From: Microbacterium capsulatum
Lineage (GTDB): Bacteria; Actinomycetota; Actinomycetes; Actinomycetales; Microbacteriaceae
NCBI RefSeq assembly: GCF_030865425.1
Contig: NZ_JAVFCB010000001.1
Coordinates: 1 to 64,000 of the forward strand
Length of the DNA stretch: 64,000 nt
Reading direction: 5' to 3'
The position numbers and the translations under genes were made by a program. The notes under the pieces were generated by a model. That model was not told the DNA's origin. It saw nothing but the letters and a program-made list of their open reading frames with translations, and did not search any database. Position 1 is the first letter of the stretch, and the number at the start of each line of letters is the position of its first letter. Positions 32,559 through 41,609 of this stretch are shown piece by piece.

Positions 32559-32631
32559 TGCCCCCGACAGGAATCGAACCTGCGACCTACGGTACCGGAA
32601 ACCGGCGCTCTATCCGCTGAGCTACGGAGGC
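32559..32631 (-). tRNA. tRNA-Arg (anticodon CCG)
   Basis: A 73-nt cloverleaf on the minus strand. The acceptor stem GCCTCCG pairs with CGGGGGC (one G-T), with D-arm GCTC/GAGC, anticodon loop TTCCGGT with CCG at positions 34-36, T-arm GCAGG TTCGATT CCTGT, and discriminator A. CCA is not encoded. It reads the CGG codon, which is frequent in this genome. Confidence 0.95.
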
Positions 32632-32641
32632 GTACCGAACG

Positions 32642-32647
32642 AGCCTA
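32642..32647 (-). promoter_or_regulatory. Predicted -10 box TAGGCT for tRNA-Arg
   Basis: On the minus strand TAGGCT ends 10 nt before the mature tRNA 5' end. Confidence 0.5.
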
Positions 32648-32698
32648 GCATCGGATCCGGCCCCCGATTCACCACGCGGCGCGCGGGCCGCGACGACG

Positions 32699-32733
32699 GA
32701 CGCGCCCCCGGATCCAAGATCCGGAGGCGCGTC
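32699..32733 (-). terminator. Hairpin terminator of the ngc operon
   Basis: Sixteen-bp arms (32699-32714 and 32718-32733) with one mismatch and a CAA loop lie 18 nt past the stop of the last permease gene. Confidence 0.75.
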
Positions 32734-32750
32734 GCAGAAGCAGCGGCGTG

Positions 32751-33653
32751 CTACTTCGAGGTGCCCTGCGACACCGACCCCTGCAGCTGGCGCTGGAAGA
32801 GGATGTAGACGATGAGCACGGGGACGATCGTGATCATGGCCGCGGCGAACAGGGCGCCGAAGTCGACCTGGTAGCCGGCTGCGGAGGCGAAGGCCGCCAT
32901 GCCCTGGGAGAGCACGTAGTTCGGCTGACTCGTGTTCAGCGCGATCGGCAGCAGGAACTGGTTCCACAGGCCGAGGAAGTTCATGATCGCGACCGCGGCG
33001 AGGCCCGGCCGGGCCATCGGGAGCATGACCTGGAAGAACGTGCGCCATTCGCCGGCGCCGTCCACGTACGCGGCCTCCTGGATCTCGTACGGCAGTGACT
33101 TGAAGAACGAGAACAGGAAGAACACCGTGAACGGGAGCGCGAACGCGACGTACGTGATGATCAGGCCGGGGAGGGTGTTCAGCAGCTGCATGCCCTGCAG
33201 GATGAAGAACAGGGGCACGATGGCGAGGAACACCGGGAAGGTGAGACCCGCCAGCATCAGGTAGTAGATGATCCGGCTGCCGGGGATCGAGAACCGGGCG
33301 AGCACGTAGGCGCACATCGCGCCGAGCAGCATCACCAGGATGAGGGCGCAGCCCACCACGATCACGGTGTTCAGGAACATCGGGCCGAAGTTGTTGCCGA
33401 CCCAGGCCTTGACGTAGTTGTCGAAGTTCCAGTTCGCGGGCAGCCCGAACGGGGACTTGAAGATCTCGGCCGTGGTCTTGAACGAGCTGAGGACGGTCCA
33501 CAGCAGCGGCAGGATCACGACGATCGACCAGATCACCAGGACCACGTGCGAGACGCCGCCGACGACCTTGTCACTGGTCGTGGGCTTCGTCGTACGGATC
33601 TCCTGTTCCTGGTTCGGCTCCGTGCGGGCCTCGGCACGCGTGGTCACGCTCAT
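32751..33653 (-). CDS. ngcG: Carbohydrate ABC permease, NgcG/MalG-like
   Basis: A 300-residue permease with six membrane segments. VSHVVLVIWSIVVILPLLWT is the first. FGLPANWNFDNYVKAW is a typical MalG loop, and the ATPase-contact EAA motif reads EAAYVDGAGEWRTFFQVMLP (about 195-214). With NgcE- and NgcF-like partners it would import amino sugars. No ATPase gene is nearby, so a shared MsiK-type ATPase encoded elsewhere is expected for this family in actinobacteria. It overlaps ngcF by ATGA. The symbol is by cluster analogy. Confidence 0.85.
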   Translation of the reverse strand: MSVTTRAEARTEPNQEQEIRTTKPTTSDKVVGGVSHVVLVIWSIVVILPLLWTVLSSFKTTAEIFKSPFGLPANWNFDNYVKAWVGNNFGPMFLNTVIVVGCALILVMLLGAMCAYVLARFSIPGSRIIYYLMLAGLTFPVFLAIVPLFFILQGMQLLNTLPGLIITYVAFALPFTVFFLFSFFKSLPYEIQEAAYVDGAGEWRTFFQVMLPMARPGLAAVAIMNFLGLWNQFLLPIALNTSQPNYVLSQGMAAFASAAGYQVDFGALFAAAMITIVPVLIVYILFQRQLQGSVSQGTSK

Positions 33654-34672
33654 GCGCGTCCTCCTTCATCCTTGCCGCCGATGAGACGGAAAATTCCGAT
33701 GACGACGCCCGCGAAGAGCAGCGTGATCGCGGCGAGCACGACGCCCATGGCGCTCGCGAGGCCGAACTGGCCCTTCTCGAACGCGGTGCGGAACAGGTAC
33801 TGGCTCATCACTAGGGTGCTGTTGCCCGGACCACCGGACGCGTTCAGGCCGGCCATGTAGACGAAGGCATCCAGCGCGAGGATGCCGAGGTAGACGTATG
33901 CGGTCTGCACGTTGTCGCGCATCTGCGGCAGCACGATCGACGTGACGGTGCGGAACCGTCCCGCGCCGTCGATGCGCGCTGCTTCGAGGGTCTCGGCGGG
34001 GATGCCCTTGATGGCCGCGATGAACAGCACCATGTAGAACCCGACCATGCCCCAGACGATCACGAAGATCGAGGCGCCCATGGCGGTGCTCTGATCGCCC
34101 AGCCAGGCGAAGTTGTTCATGTTGACGCCGAAGATCTCGAGCACGCCGTTCAGCAGGCCGTTCGGCGTGTAGATCGCGTTCCACAGGATGGCGATCACGA
34201 TCGCCGGGATCACGTACGGGAAGAACGACACCACCCGGTAGAAGCTGGATCCCTTCAGGCCCCGCACCTGACCGCTGGACGGGCCGCCGACCGTGATCAG
34301 GCTCGCGAACGCGAGCGCGATGATGATCGTGATCAGCGGCAGCACGACCGCCAGCAGGATGTTGTTACCCATGGCCTGCAGGAAGGTGGTGTCCTGGAAC
34401 AGCTTGACGAAGTTGTTCACGCCGATGAAGCTCATGTTCGGCGAGAAGCCGGTCCAGTTCGTCATCGAGTAGTAGACGGCCTGGACGAACGGCGAGATCA
34501 CGAAGATCACGAACAGCGCCACCGGTAGCACGAGGAACACCAGTAGGAAAGACACATAATCGAGCGTCAGTCGGCGCTGCCCGATGCGGAGGGCCTTGCG
34601 GCCCCCCGCACGAGCAGCAGTCACGGCGGCGGTGTCCGTTTCACCGCCGAGACCCGGACTGCTGAGGGTCAT
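33650..34672 (-). CDS. ngcF: Carbohydrate ABC permease, NgcF/MalF-like
   Basis: A 340-residue permease. A polar N-terminus of about 45 residues precedes the first membrane segment (FLLVFLVLPVALFVIFVISP). TNWTGFSPNMSFIGVNNFVKLF is the usual extracellular loop after it. The EAA motif reads LEAARIDGAGRFRTVTSIVLP (in two parts; about 241-261). The start overlaps the stop of the binding-protein gene by one base. It would form the translocation channel with the NgcG-like permease. Confidence 0.85.
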   Translation of the reverse strand: MTLSSPGLGGETDTAAVTAARAGGRKALRIGQRRLTLDYVSFLLVFLVLPVALFVIFVISPFVQAVYYSMTNWTGFSPNMSFIGVNNFVKLFQDTTFLQAMGNNILLAVVLPLITIIIALAFASLITVGGPSSGQVRGLKGSSFYRVVSFFPYVIPAIVIAILWNAIYTPNGLLNGVLEIFGVNMNNFAWLGDQSTAMGASIFVIVWGMVGFYMVLFIAAIKGIPAETLEAARIDGAGRFRTVTSIVLPQMRDNVQTAYVYLGILALDAFVYMAGLNASGGPGNSTLVMSQYLFRTAFEKGQFGLASAMGVVLAAITLLFAGVVIGIFRLIGGKDEGGRA

Positions 34673-36087
34673 TACTTGATCTCGATCTTGGTGACGGAGC
34701 TGTCGTTGCGGACCTTGTCGGTCAGCGCCTGCAGCTGGGAGGTGATCTCGGCGACGGACATCCCGCCGGCCAGGAACGAGTTCCAGATCGGCAGCTGGTC
34801 CGAGTTCATGCCGTACAGGTTGAACGACTTGATCGTGAACACGTTGTCGCCGGCCCCGTCGAGCATCTTCACCTGCGACGCCAGCGCGGTCGAGCCGAAC
34901 GCGTCGGCGGGCACGGTGCCCTTGACGATCGTCGGCGCGAGCTTGTGCTGGGTGAACCAGGTCGCCGCCTCCTTGGACAGCATCGTGCGCAGCAGCTCCT
35001 TGCCGCCCGCCGCGTTCTTCGCCTTGGAGGGGACGATGAACGGCTCGCCGGCCTCGGCGCGCATGGTGCCCTTCGGAGTCGTCTGCTTGGTGTCCAGCGG
35101 CAGCTCGGGGATGCCCATCATCTTGAAGTTCGGAGCGGTCTGCGACTTCATCTCGTTCTCGATCCACGAGCCCGAGGGGTAGAGCAGTGCGGCCTGGTCG
35201 AGGCTCCACTGCGACTGCGCCTGCGTGAACTGCGTGCCCGCGCCGCCCGGCTTCATGTAGCCGGCCTGGATGAGGTCGTGGAAGATCGTCAGGATGTTCT
35301 GGATGATCGGGTGCGACCAGCAGCCAGCCTTCAGGTTCTCCAGCGGGAGGCGCACGTCGTCGCCGCCCTGGATGACCGCCGAGTCGACGACGAACGTCTG
35401 GTAGTACGTCGCCGCCTCCTTGCCCCAGACGAAGAGGTACTTGCCCTTGGCCTTGGCCGCCGCACCCAGGTCCTTCAGGTCCTGCCAGCTCGTCGGGACC
35501 TTGAAGCCGTTCGCCTGGAACAGGGCGTCCGAGTACCACAGGCCGTACACGGTCATGACGTAGTTCAGAGCCTTGAACTTGCCGTCGAACGTGCCAGGGG
35601 CCTTCACGCCGGCGTACAGCGTGTCGCTGATCTTCTTGCCCTCGAGGTTGTTCGAGTCGAGCACGTCGTCGAGCGTCTCGAGCTGGTCGAGGATCGTGTT
35701 CCAGCCGATCGAGTTGGCGCCCGAGTTGTCCACGAGGTCCGGCGGGTTGCCGCCGACGAAGCGGGGCTGCAGCTCCTGCGCGATCTTGGTGGACGGGGAC
35801 ACCTTCGCGGTGACCTTGTTCTTGCCCTTGCCCATGATCGTCGCGGCGTTCTCGACGTAGTCGACGCCGTAGCCGCCGTTGAAGATGACCGCGTCGACCT
35901 TCGAGTTCGCCGCGACGCCGAACGGGTTGTCCGCCGTCTTCGCGCCGCCGCCGGAGCCGGAGTTTCCTCCGCCGCCGCCGGGAGCCGCGCAGGACGCCAG
36001 GCTGACACCGAGGGGCACCATGACAGCCGCGAGCGCCGCGCCGCGCAGCAGCGTGCGCCGGCTGATGGAAGCGTCGTTGGTTTCCAT
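34672..36087 (-). CDS. ngcE: N-acetylglucosamine/chitobiose-type ABC binding protein, NgcE-like
   Basis: A 471-residue binding lipoprotein. SRRTLLRGAALAAVMVPLG is a twin-arginine-type signal, and SLASCAAP gives the lipobox Cys at about 33. A Gly/Ser linker follows. The mature part (NPFGVAANSKVDAVIFNGGYGVDY, split) matches my recollection of the NgcE N-acetylglucosamine/diacetylchitobiose-binding proteins of Streptomyces rather than MalE. Context supports amino-sugar uptake: a SIS-domain gene, an RpiR regulator and a GlcNAc-kinase-like gene follow. Ligand specificity is an inference. Confidence 0.82.
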   Translation of the reverse strand: METNDASISRRTLLRGAALAAVMVPLGVSLASCAAPGGGGGNSGSGGGAKTADNPFGVAANSKVDAVIFNGGYGVDYVENAATIMGKGKNKVTAKVSPSTKIAQELQPRFVGGNPPDLVDNSGANSIGWNTILDQLETLDDVLDSNNLEGKKISDTLYAGVKAPGTFDGKFKALNYVMTVYGLWYSDALFQANGFKVPTSWQDLKDLGAAAKAKGKYLFVWGKEAATYYQTFVVDSAVIQGGDDVRLPLENLKAGCWSHPIIQNILTIFHDLIQAGYMKPGGAGTQFTQAQSQWSLDQAALLYPSGSWIENEMKSQTAPNFKMMGIPELPLDTKQTTPKGTMRAEAGEPFIVPSKAKNAAGGKELLRTMLSKEAATWFTQHKLAPTIVKGTVPADAFGSTALASQVKMLDGAGDNVFTIKSFNLYGMNSDQLPIWNSFLAGGMSVAEITSQLQALTDKVRNDSSVTKIEIK

Positions 36088-36143
36088 GTGATTCTTACCT
36101 TCCTAGTGAGGGTGTGAGGGAGAGGATGAGTCTGTGAGGCGGC

Positions 36144-36896
36144 TCAGGCGCCGCGTCGGAGCCGGTCCAGGTAGCGGGCCTCGAGCGCCGAGTTGTGCTC
36201 GTCGCCGCCGGGGATGTTGGCCGAGATGTACATCGGCGGGACCTCGCCGGCGTCCGCCATCGTGCGGGCGACGCCGAGGGTGAGCAGCTGCGCGATGAAC
36301 GCCGCCGTGATCGAGGAGATCGCACCGGCGGAGATCTCCTCGGTGACCTGGAGCGTCGAGTCGCCGTACGGGGCGAGGTTGTCGATCACGACGTCCGCGA
36401 TCTCGCTGAGCCGCTTGCCGCTCGGGTGCTTCGGCTCGACCCGGCTGGTGTGCTCGAGGCTCGTCACGGCGATCACCGGGTGGCCGTGCTCCTTGGCCCA
36501 CAGGGCGACGCCGACGATGGATCCGTTCACGCCCGAGTTCGAGGCGATCACGAACACGTCGTTCTCGGTGACGGGGGAGACCGCCATGAGCTCGTCGACC
36601 ACCCAGGGCTCGCGCTCGAGGGATCCGGTGAGGACCTCGACGGTGCGCTCCCCGTGCAGCACGATGTCGCGCAGCGCGATCCGGTTGGTCGGGATCAGCC
36701 CGCCGGCGCGTCCGGCGATCTCCATCGCGAACGCCTCGGAGTGCCCCGTGCCGAACGCCTGGATGACGCCGCCGGCGCGGAGCCCGTCGACGAGCAGCGC
36801 GATCGCGGGGTCGAGGCGGCCCGCCTCGGCGTCGGCGGCCAGGCGGTCGAGGCGCGACTCGGCCTCGCGCAGCAGATCCATCGGGGAAGCGCTCAT
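36144..36896 (-). CDS. SIS-domain phosphosugar-binding protein
   Basis: A 250-residue protein of the COG4821-like group. GVIQAFGTGHSEAFAMEIAGRAGG (split; about 42-65) and DVFVIASNSGVNGSIVGVAL (about 118-137) are the two SIS substrate loops, and Ser/Thr residues there bind sugar phosphate. Such proteins are found beside amino-sugar transporters and may act as etherases, isomerases or sensors. It is ATGA-coupled to the RpiR regulator gene and precedes the NgcE-like gene, so it belongs to the same unit. Confidence 0.85.
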   Translation of the reverse strand: MSASPMDLLREAESRLDRLAADAEAGRLDPAIALLVDGLRAGGVIQAFGTGHSEAFAMEIAGRAGGLIPTNRIALRDIVLHGERTVEVLTGSLEREPWVVDELMAVSPVTENDVFVIASNSGVNGSIVGVALWAKEHGHPVIAVTSLEHTSRVEPKHPSGKRLSEIADVVIDNLAPYGDSTLQVTEEISAGAISSITAAFIAQLLTLGVARTMADAGEVPPMYISANIPGGDEHNSALEARYLDRLRRGA

Positions 36897-37846
36897 CGGG
36901 CGGACTCCTTCTCGCGGCGGGGGCCGCGCTCGAGGGGGGAGGGTGTTGCGCGACGGTGCGAGGACACCGCCATCGCGCTCGCGGCCAGGCGGGTGGCCGC
37001 CTTGCCGAGGGTGCGCTGCGCCACGAGCACGTAGAGCAGATCGATCACGAGCAGCTGCGCGTGCTTGATGGAGAGGTCGTCGGGGCGGTCGGTCGGGCTC
37101 GCCGAGGACGTGATGAACGCGACGTCGGCGATCGAGGCCAGCCAGGAGTCGGCCCGGGCCGTGATCGCCACGGTGAGCGCGCCGGCCGCACGCGCGTGCG
37201 ACAGCATCTCGATGGTCTCCTCGGTGCTGCCCGTGTTCGAGATCCCGACGGCGACCGAGGAGCCGTCCTGCAGCACGGCGCTGGTGAGCCCGTCGTGCAC
37301 GTCCGACCAGGAGTGCGCGTTCACGCCGATCCGGTACAGCCGGCCGCGGAACTCCTCGGCGATCACGCCGCTGCCGCCCACGCCGTAGATGTCGACATGC
37401 CGGCTCTCCGCGATCGCCCGGGCGACGAGCTGCACGTCGTCGAGGTCCAGGAGGCTCGTCGTGGTCTCCATGCTCCGCGTGTGCAGGCCGAGCAGGGTCA
37501 GCAGCACCCGGTCGGCGGGGTCGTCCTGGCTGATGTCGTCGGCGATGTCGGTGCGCCAGGTGGTGCCGGCGTCTCCGCGGCCGGACTCCGCGGCCACGCC
37601 GACGCGGAACTGCGTGTAGCCGTCGAAACCGATCGCACGGCAGAACCGGGTGACGGTGGCGGGGGAGGTGCCGGCCCGGTCGGCGAGCTCGGTGATCGTG
37701 AGCTCGACCGGGGCCGTCGGATGGGCGAGGATCACCTCGGCGATCTTCGCCATCGCCCGGGGCATCGCAGGGCGACGCAGCGAGATGCGCTGCGTGATCG
37801 ACAACTCGTTGCCGACTTCCTGCATGAGTGGCACCATTGCCTCCAT
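36893..37846 (-). CDS. RpiR-family transcriptional regulator
   Basis: A 317-residue regulator. The N-terminal helix-turn-helix (LTITELADRAGTSPATVTRFCRAIGFDGYTQFR, in parts; about 49-82) is the RpiR DNA-binding domain. The SIS sensor domain follows (VDIYGVGGSGVIAEEF, VAVGISNTGSTEETI). It probably binds a phosphorylated amino sugar and controls the ngc genes and the divergent kinase. ATG at 37846 is preferred. An in-frame ATG at 37894 would lie upstream of the transcript start implied by the -35/-10 pair at 37887-37916. The other in-frame ATG at 37837 is possible. Confidence 0.88.
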   Translation of the reverse strand: MEAMVPLMQEVGNELSITQRISLRRPAMPRAMAKIAEVILAHPTAPVELTITELADRAGTSPATVTRFCRAIGFDGYTQFRVGVAAESGRGDAGTTWRTDIADDISQDDPADRVLLTLLGLHTRSMETTTSLLDLDDVQLVARAIAESRHVDIYGVGGSGVIAEEFRGRLYRIGVNAHSWSDVHDGLTSAVLQDGSSVAVGISNTGSTEETIEMLSHARAAGALTVAITARADSWLASIADVAFITSSASPTDRPDDLSIKHAQLLVIDLLYVLVAQRTLGKAATRLAASAMAVSSHRRATPSPLERGPRREKESAR

Positions 37847-37886
37847 TGAAAATGCGTCGGGGATCGGCGCGGCTCGGGTGAAAAAC

Positions 37887-37916
37887 ATTCTCATCCTGTC
37901 TCGGGCGAAACGTCAA
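37887..37916 (-). promoter_or_regulatory. Promoter of the RpiR-SIS-ngc unit with operator-like repeat
   Basis: On the minus strand TTGACG (37911-37916) and GAGAAT (37887-37892) are 18 nt apart. A TGTC...GACA inverted pair spans the -35 region and the kinase promoter side, a plausible RpiR site. Confidence 0.45.
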
Positions 37917-37944
37917 GACGGACAGATAACAAATAGGACGCAAC

Positions 37945-38931
37945 ATGCTCGTGATCGGTGTGGACGCGGGTGGGACCTCCACCCGCGCGGTGCTCGCGAC
38001 CGCCGAGGGACGCTGCCTGGGCCACGGGCGCGGCGGCAGCGGGAACCCGACCTCCGCCGGCATCGCGCTCGCCGCGGACGGCGTGCTCACCGCCGTGCAG
38101 CAGGCGCTCGCCGCCGCGGGAGCCGACCTCGCCGACGTCACCGCGATCGTGGCGGCGATGGCCGGGCACGACTCGAACGGCGGGGCGACGCCGTGGCTGG
38201 CGGATCCGCTGACGCAGCGCGGATTCCGCGGCACGCTCGCGTTCGAGTCCGACCTGCTCGCGATGTACTGCAGCGGCGCGGTCGCCCCGGTCGGCTACGG
38301 CGTGGTGTGCGGCACCGGGGCGAGCGTGGTGCGCGTGCAGGACGGGCGGATCGTGGCGACCGCGGACGGGCTCGGCTGGCTGCTCGGCGACCGCGGCAGC
38401 GGGTTCTGGATCGGGCGCAGGGCCGCGCACGCGGCCGTCGACGAGCTGGAGGGCATCGGGCCCGGCACCGCGCTCACACCGCTCGTGCTCGAGGCCGCCG
38501 GCGTTCCGGTCGAGGGCGCCGACGGGCCGGGCCGGGACGGACGCCCGCGCGGGCTGGGGCGGCTCATCCGCGCCCTGTACGCGCAGCGGCCGGTGCAGCT
38601 GGCCGAACTCGCCCCTCTCGTCTTCACGGCCGCGGAGGACGGGGACGCCGTCGCACGCGCGATCCTGGATCGGGCCGGCGAGCTGCTCTCCGGCTCGTTC
38701 GACCTCGTGCGGGACGGATCGGGGCCCGTGGTGATGGGTGGGAGCATCGTGTCCCGCCCGGGGCCGGTGCAGGCCCGTCTGCGCGCGCACCTCGACGTCG
38801 CCGAGGGCCGGTACCCGGTCGTGACGGTGGAGAGCGGAGTGGCCGGGGCGACCATGCTCGCCCTGCGGCACGCGGGCGTGCCCGTCGGCGAGGAGCACCT
38901 CGCGCTGCTGCGCTCCGGTCTGCCGGGCTGA
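37945..38931 (+). CDS. BadF/BadG-type ATPase, N-acetylglucosamine kinase-like
   Basis: A 328-residue kinase of the actin-like ATPase fold. VIGVDAGGTSTRAVLA (3-18) is the phosphate-1 loop, and GYGVVCGTGASVVRVQDG and LGDRGSGFWIG mark the GlcNAc-kinase branch. VVMGGSIVSRPGPVQ is the adenosine motif. It would phosphorylate imported GlcNAc at O6. It is divergent from the RpiR regulator with about 100 nt between starts, which suggests shared control. Glucosamine is an alternative substrate. Confidence 0.83.
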   Translation: MLVIGVDAGGTSTRAVLATAEGRCLGHGRGGSGNPTSAGIALAADGVLTAVQQALAAAGADLADVTAIVAAMAGHDSNGGATPWLADPLTQRGFRGTLAFESDLLAMYCSGAVAPVGYGVVCGTGASVVRVQDGRIVATADGLGWLLGDRGSGFWIGRRAAHAAVDELEGIGPGTALTPLVLEAAGVPVEGADGPGRDGRPRGLGRLIRALYAQRPVQLAELAPLVFTAAEDGDAVARAILDRAGELLSGSFDLVRDGSGPVVMGGSIVSRPGPVQARLRAHLDVAEGRYPVVTVESGVAGATMLALRHAGVPVGEEHLALLRSGLPG

Positions 38932-39008
38932 CTGCGGGCGGGACTCCGGGGCGCGCCCGTGCGGGCGCCCGGACCCTGTTCGTGCGGGTGCCGACCGGGT
39001 TCGCGGCC

Positions 39009-39014
39009 TAGAAT
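39009..39014 (+). promoter_or_regulatory. Predicted -10 box TAGAAT for argS
   Basis: TAGAAT lies 9 nt before the ATG, with CGGAGG in between, so the transcript is leaderless or nearly so. Confidence 0.55.
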
Positions 39015-39023
39015 CGGAGGTCT

Positions 39024-40691
39024 ATGAATCCCGAAGCCCTCGCCGCCGCGATCCTGTCCGTCCTCGCCCCGATCGCGGACGAGCGACGACCCGGCGAGCC
39101 GCTCGTGCTCGACGCCTCCGCCATCGTGCTGGAGCGCCCGCGCAACCGCGACCACGGCGACTGGGCGACGAACATCGCGATGCGCCTGGCCAAGCAGCTC
39201 GGCGCGAACCCGCGCGAGCTCGCCCAGCAGATCGCCGACGGCCTCGCCGCGGTGGACGGCATCGCCTCGGCCGAGGTCGCCGGCCCCGGCTTCCTCAACG
39301 TGCGCCTCGAGGCGGGAGCCGCGGGCGCTCTGGCCAAGGTCATCGTCGACGCGGGCGATGCCTACGGTCGCAACGACTCCCAGGCCGGCCGCACGATCAA
39401 CGTCGAGTTCGTCTCGGCGAACCCGACCGGACCGCTGCACATCGGGCACACCCGCTGGGCGGCGCTCGGCGACGCCATCGCGCGGCTCCTCGACGCGAGC
39501 GGCGCGACCGTCGCCCGCGAGTTCTACATCAACGACGCCGGCGCGCAGATGGAGCGGTTCGCCGGATCCATCGTCGCGGCCGCCAAGGGCGAGCCGACCC
39601 CCGAGGGCGGCTACGCGGGCAGCTACATCGCCGACATCGCGGCGCGCGTGATCGCCGAGCGGGAGGACTTCCTCGCGCTCGACGAGGAGGTGCAGCTCGT
39701 CGTCGCGCGCGAGCTCGGCTACCAGTTCCAGCTCGCCGAGCAGCAGGAGTCGCTCGCGAAGTTCAACGTCGTCTTCGACGTGTGGTTCTCCGAGCGGATC
39801 CTGCACGCGAAGGGCGAGGACGGCGGGCCGAGCCTCGTCGACAAGGCCGTGGATCGCCTGCGCCTGCAGGGGCACGTGTTCGACGAGGACGACGCCGTGT
39901 GGGTGCGCACCACCGATTTCGGCGACGACAAGGACCGCGTGATCCGGCGCTCGAACGGCGAGTACACCTACTTCGCCGCCGACGCCGCGTACTACCTGAA
40001 CAAGGGCGATCGTGGCTTCGCGCACAAGATCTACCTGCTCGGCGCCGATCACCACGGTTACGTGCATCGTCTGAAGGCGCTCGCGGGCGCCGCCGGCGAC
40101 GACCCGGACAAGGACGTCGAGGTGCTCATCGGCCAGCTCGTCTCGGTCGGCGGGGCGCGGCTCAGCAAGCGCGCCGGCAACATCATCGAGATGGACGACC
40201 TGCACGAGTGGCTCGGCACGGATGCGCTGCGGTACTCGCTCGAGCGCTCGCCCGCCGACTCGCCCCTGTCGCTCGACCCCGAGCTGCTGCAGAAGCGGAC
40301 GAACGACAACCCGGTCTTCTACGTGCAGTACGCGCACGCCCGCACGCACAACGTCTCGCGCAACGCCGCGGACTCCGGCGTGGACCGCTCCGCGTTCGCG
40401 CCCGAGCTGCTCACGCACGAGACCGAGTCGGCGCTGCTCGGCGCGCTGCAGGAGTTCCCGCGGATCGTCGCGTTCGCCGCCGAGGTGCGCGAGCCGCACC
40501 GCGTCGCGCGCTACCTCGAGGAGCTCGCCGGCCTGTACCACCGCTGGTACGACAACTGCCGCGTGATCCCGCAGGGCGACGACGAGATCGAGGACGTGCA
40601 CCGCACCCGCCTCTGGCTCAACGACGCCACAGGCCAGGTGCTGCGCAACGGACTCGGCCTGCTCGGAGTGTCGGCGCCGGAGCGGATGTGA
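39024..40691 (+). CDS. argS: Arginyl-tRNA synthetase
   Basis: A 555-residue class I synthetase. An N-terminal Add1 domain runs to about 95. SANPTGPLHIGHTRWAALGD (about 131-150) contains the HIGH motif. ARLSKRAGN (about 376-384) replaces KMSKS, as is usual in ArgRS. The C-terminal DALRMYSL-like anticodon-binding region starts DALRYSLERSPAD and ends with the family-typical LLGVSAPERM. It charges tRNA-Arg, one isoacceptor of which (CCG) is 6.4 kb away. The DUF2993 gene follows 1 nt later. Confidence 0.97.
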   Translation: MNPEALAAAILSVLAPIADERRPGEPLVLDASAIVLERPRNRDHGDWATNIAMRLAKQLGANPRELAQQIADGLAAVDGIASAEVAGPGFLNVRLEAGAAGALAKVIVDAGDAYGRNDSQAGRTINVEFVSANPTGPLHIGHTRWAALGDAIARLLDASGATVAREFYINDAGAQMERFAGSIVAAAKGEPTPEGGYAGSYIADIAARVIAEREDFLALDEEVQLVVARELGYQFQLAEQQESLAKFNVVFDVWFSERILHAKGEDGGPSLVDKAVDRLRLQGHVFDEDDAVWVRTTDFGDDKDRVIRRSNGEYTYFAADAAYYLNKGDRGFAHKIYLLGADHHGYVHRLKALAGAAGDDPDKDVEVLIGQLVSVGGARLSKRAGNIIEMDDLHEWLGTDALRYSLERSPADSPLSLDPELLQKRTNDNPVFYVQYAHARTHNVSRNAADSGVDRSAFAPELLTHETESALLGALQEFPRIVAFAAEVREPHRVARYLEELAGLYHRWYDNCRVIPQGDDEIEDVHRTRLWLNDATGQVLRNGLGLLGVSAPERM

Positions 40692-40692
40692 C

Positions 40693-41553
40693 ATGAGCGG
40701 CGACGAGGACACGCAGCCGACCGAGCCGTATCCCCGGAGCCTCGGGTTCGAGTACCCCGTCGCCGTCCCGCCGCGCCCTGCGCCCCCGGTCACTGCCGTG
40801 CGCCGTGCGCCGCGCTGGCCGTGGGTGCTCGGCGTCGTCGTGGTCGTGCTCGCCGCGCTCGTCGTCGGCGGCGAGTTCGTCGCTCGGGCCGTGGTCGCGC
40901 AGCAGATCCGCTCCCAGGTCGTCACGGGGCTCAAGCTCCCGGCGGATCAGCAGTTGGACGTGCAGGTCGGCGGGATCGTGCTGCCCCAGCTCGTCGCGGG
41001 CCGGCTCGACGACATCCGGCTCAGCTCGAAGAGCGTCCCGATCGGGCCGATCACGACCGCGGTGTCGGTCGAGGCGACCGGCGTCCCGATCCGCGGCGGA
41101 CGGCTCGGCAGTGCGACCGGCACGTTCCGGATCGGTCCGGATCAGCTCGAGAAGGCCTTGAAGAGCGCGGCGGGGTCGACGCCGATCGACGCCGTGACCC
41201 TCACCGGCAAGGACGTGAAGGCGACCGGCACGGCGACGCTGTTCGGCGCGACCGTGCCGCTCGCGCTCTCGCTCACCCCGGGCGCGCAGGGCGGCGAGCT
41301 GACCTTCACCCCGACCTCCGTGACGATCGGCGCGATCACGCTGAACTCCTCCGACGACTCATCGCCGTTCGCGCGAGCGCTGAAACCGCTCTTCGCGACT
41401 CAGGCCGTCTGCATCGCGGACCGTCTGCCCGCCGGCGTGCACCTCAGCGGCCTGCGCGTGGACGACGGCGCGCTCGCCGCGACGTTCACCGCCGACAGCG
41501 CGATCACGACGGATCCCGAGCTCCTCCGGAACGGCACCTGCCCCGCCCGCTGA
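40693..41553 (+). CDS. DUF2993/LmeA-like phospholipid-binding protein
   Basis: A 286-residue protein with a proline-rich N-terminus, a membrane anchor at about 44-66 (WVLGVVVVVLAALVVGGEF) and an outside DUF2993 domain (ARAVVAQQIRSQVVTGLKL, VQVGGIVLPQLVAGRLDDIRL). In Mycobacterium, LmeA of this family supports lipomannan elongation. A lipid-binding role at the cell envelope is likely here. It directly follows argS and may be co-transcribed. Confidence 0.8.
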   Translation: MSGDEDTQPTEPYPRSLGFEYPVAVPPRPAPPVTAVRRAPRWPWVLGVVVVVLAALVVGGEFVARAVVAQQIRSQVVTGLKLPADQQLDVQVGGIVLPQLVAGRLDDIRLSSKSVPIGPITTAVSVEATGVPIRGGRLGSATGTFRIGPDQLEKALKSAAGSTPIDAVTLTGKDVKATGTATLFGATVPLALSLTPGAQGGELTFTPTSVTIGAITLNSSDDSSPFARALKPLFATQAVCIADRLPAGVHLSGLRVDDGALAATFTADSAITTDPELLRNGTCPAR

Positions 41554-41609
41554 TCCGAGCATTCCCCGGGGCTGATCCCGCGCCCGCTGTTCTGCCCCTC
41601 CACCCTTCG

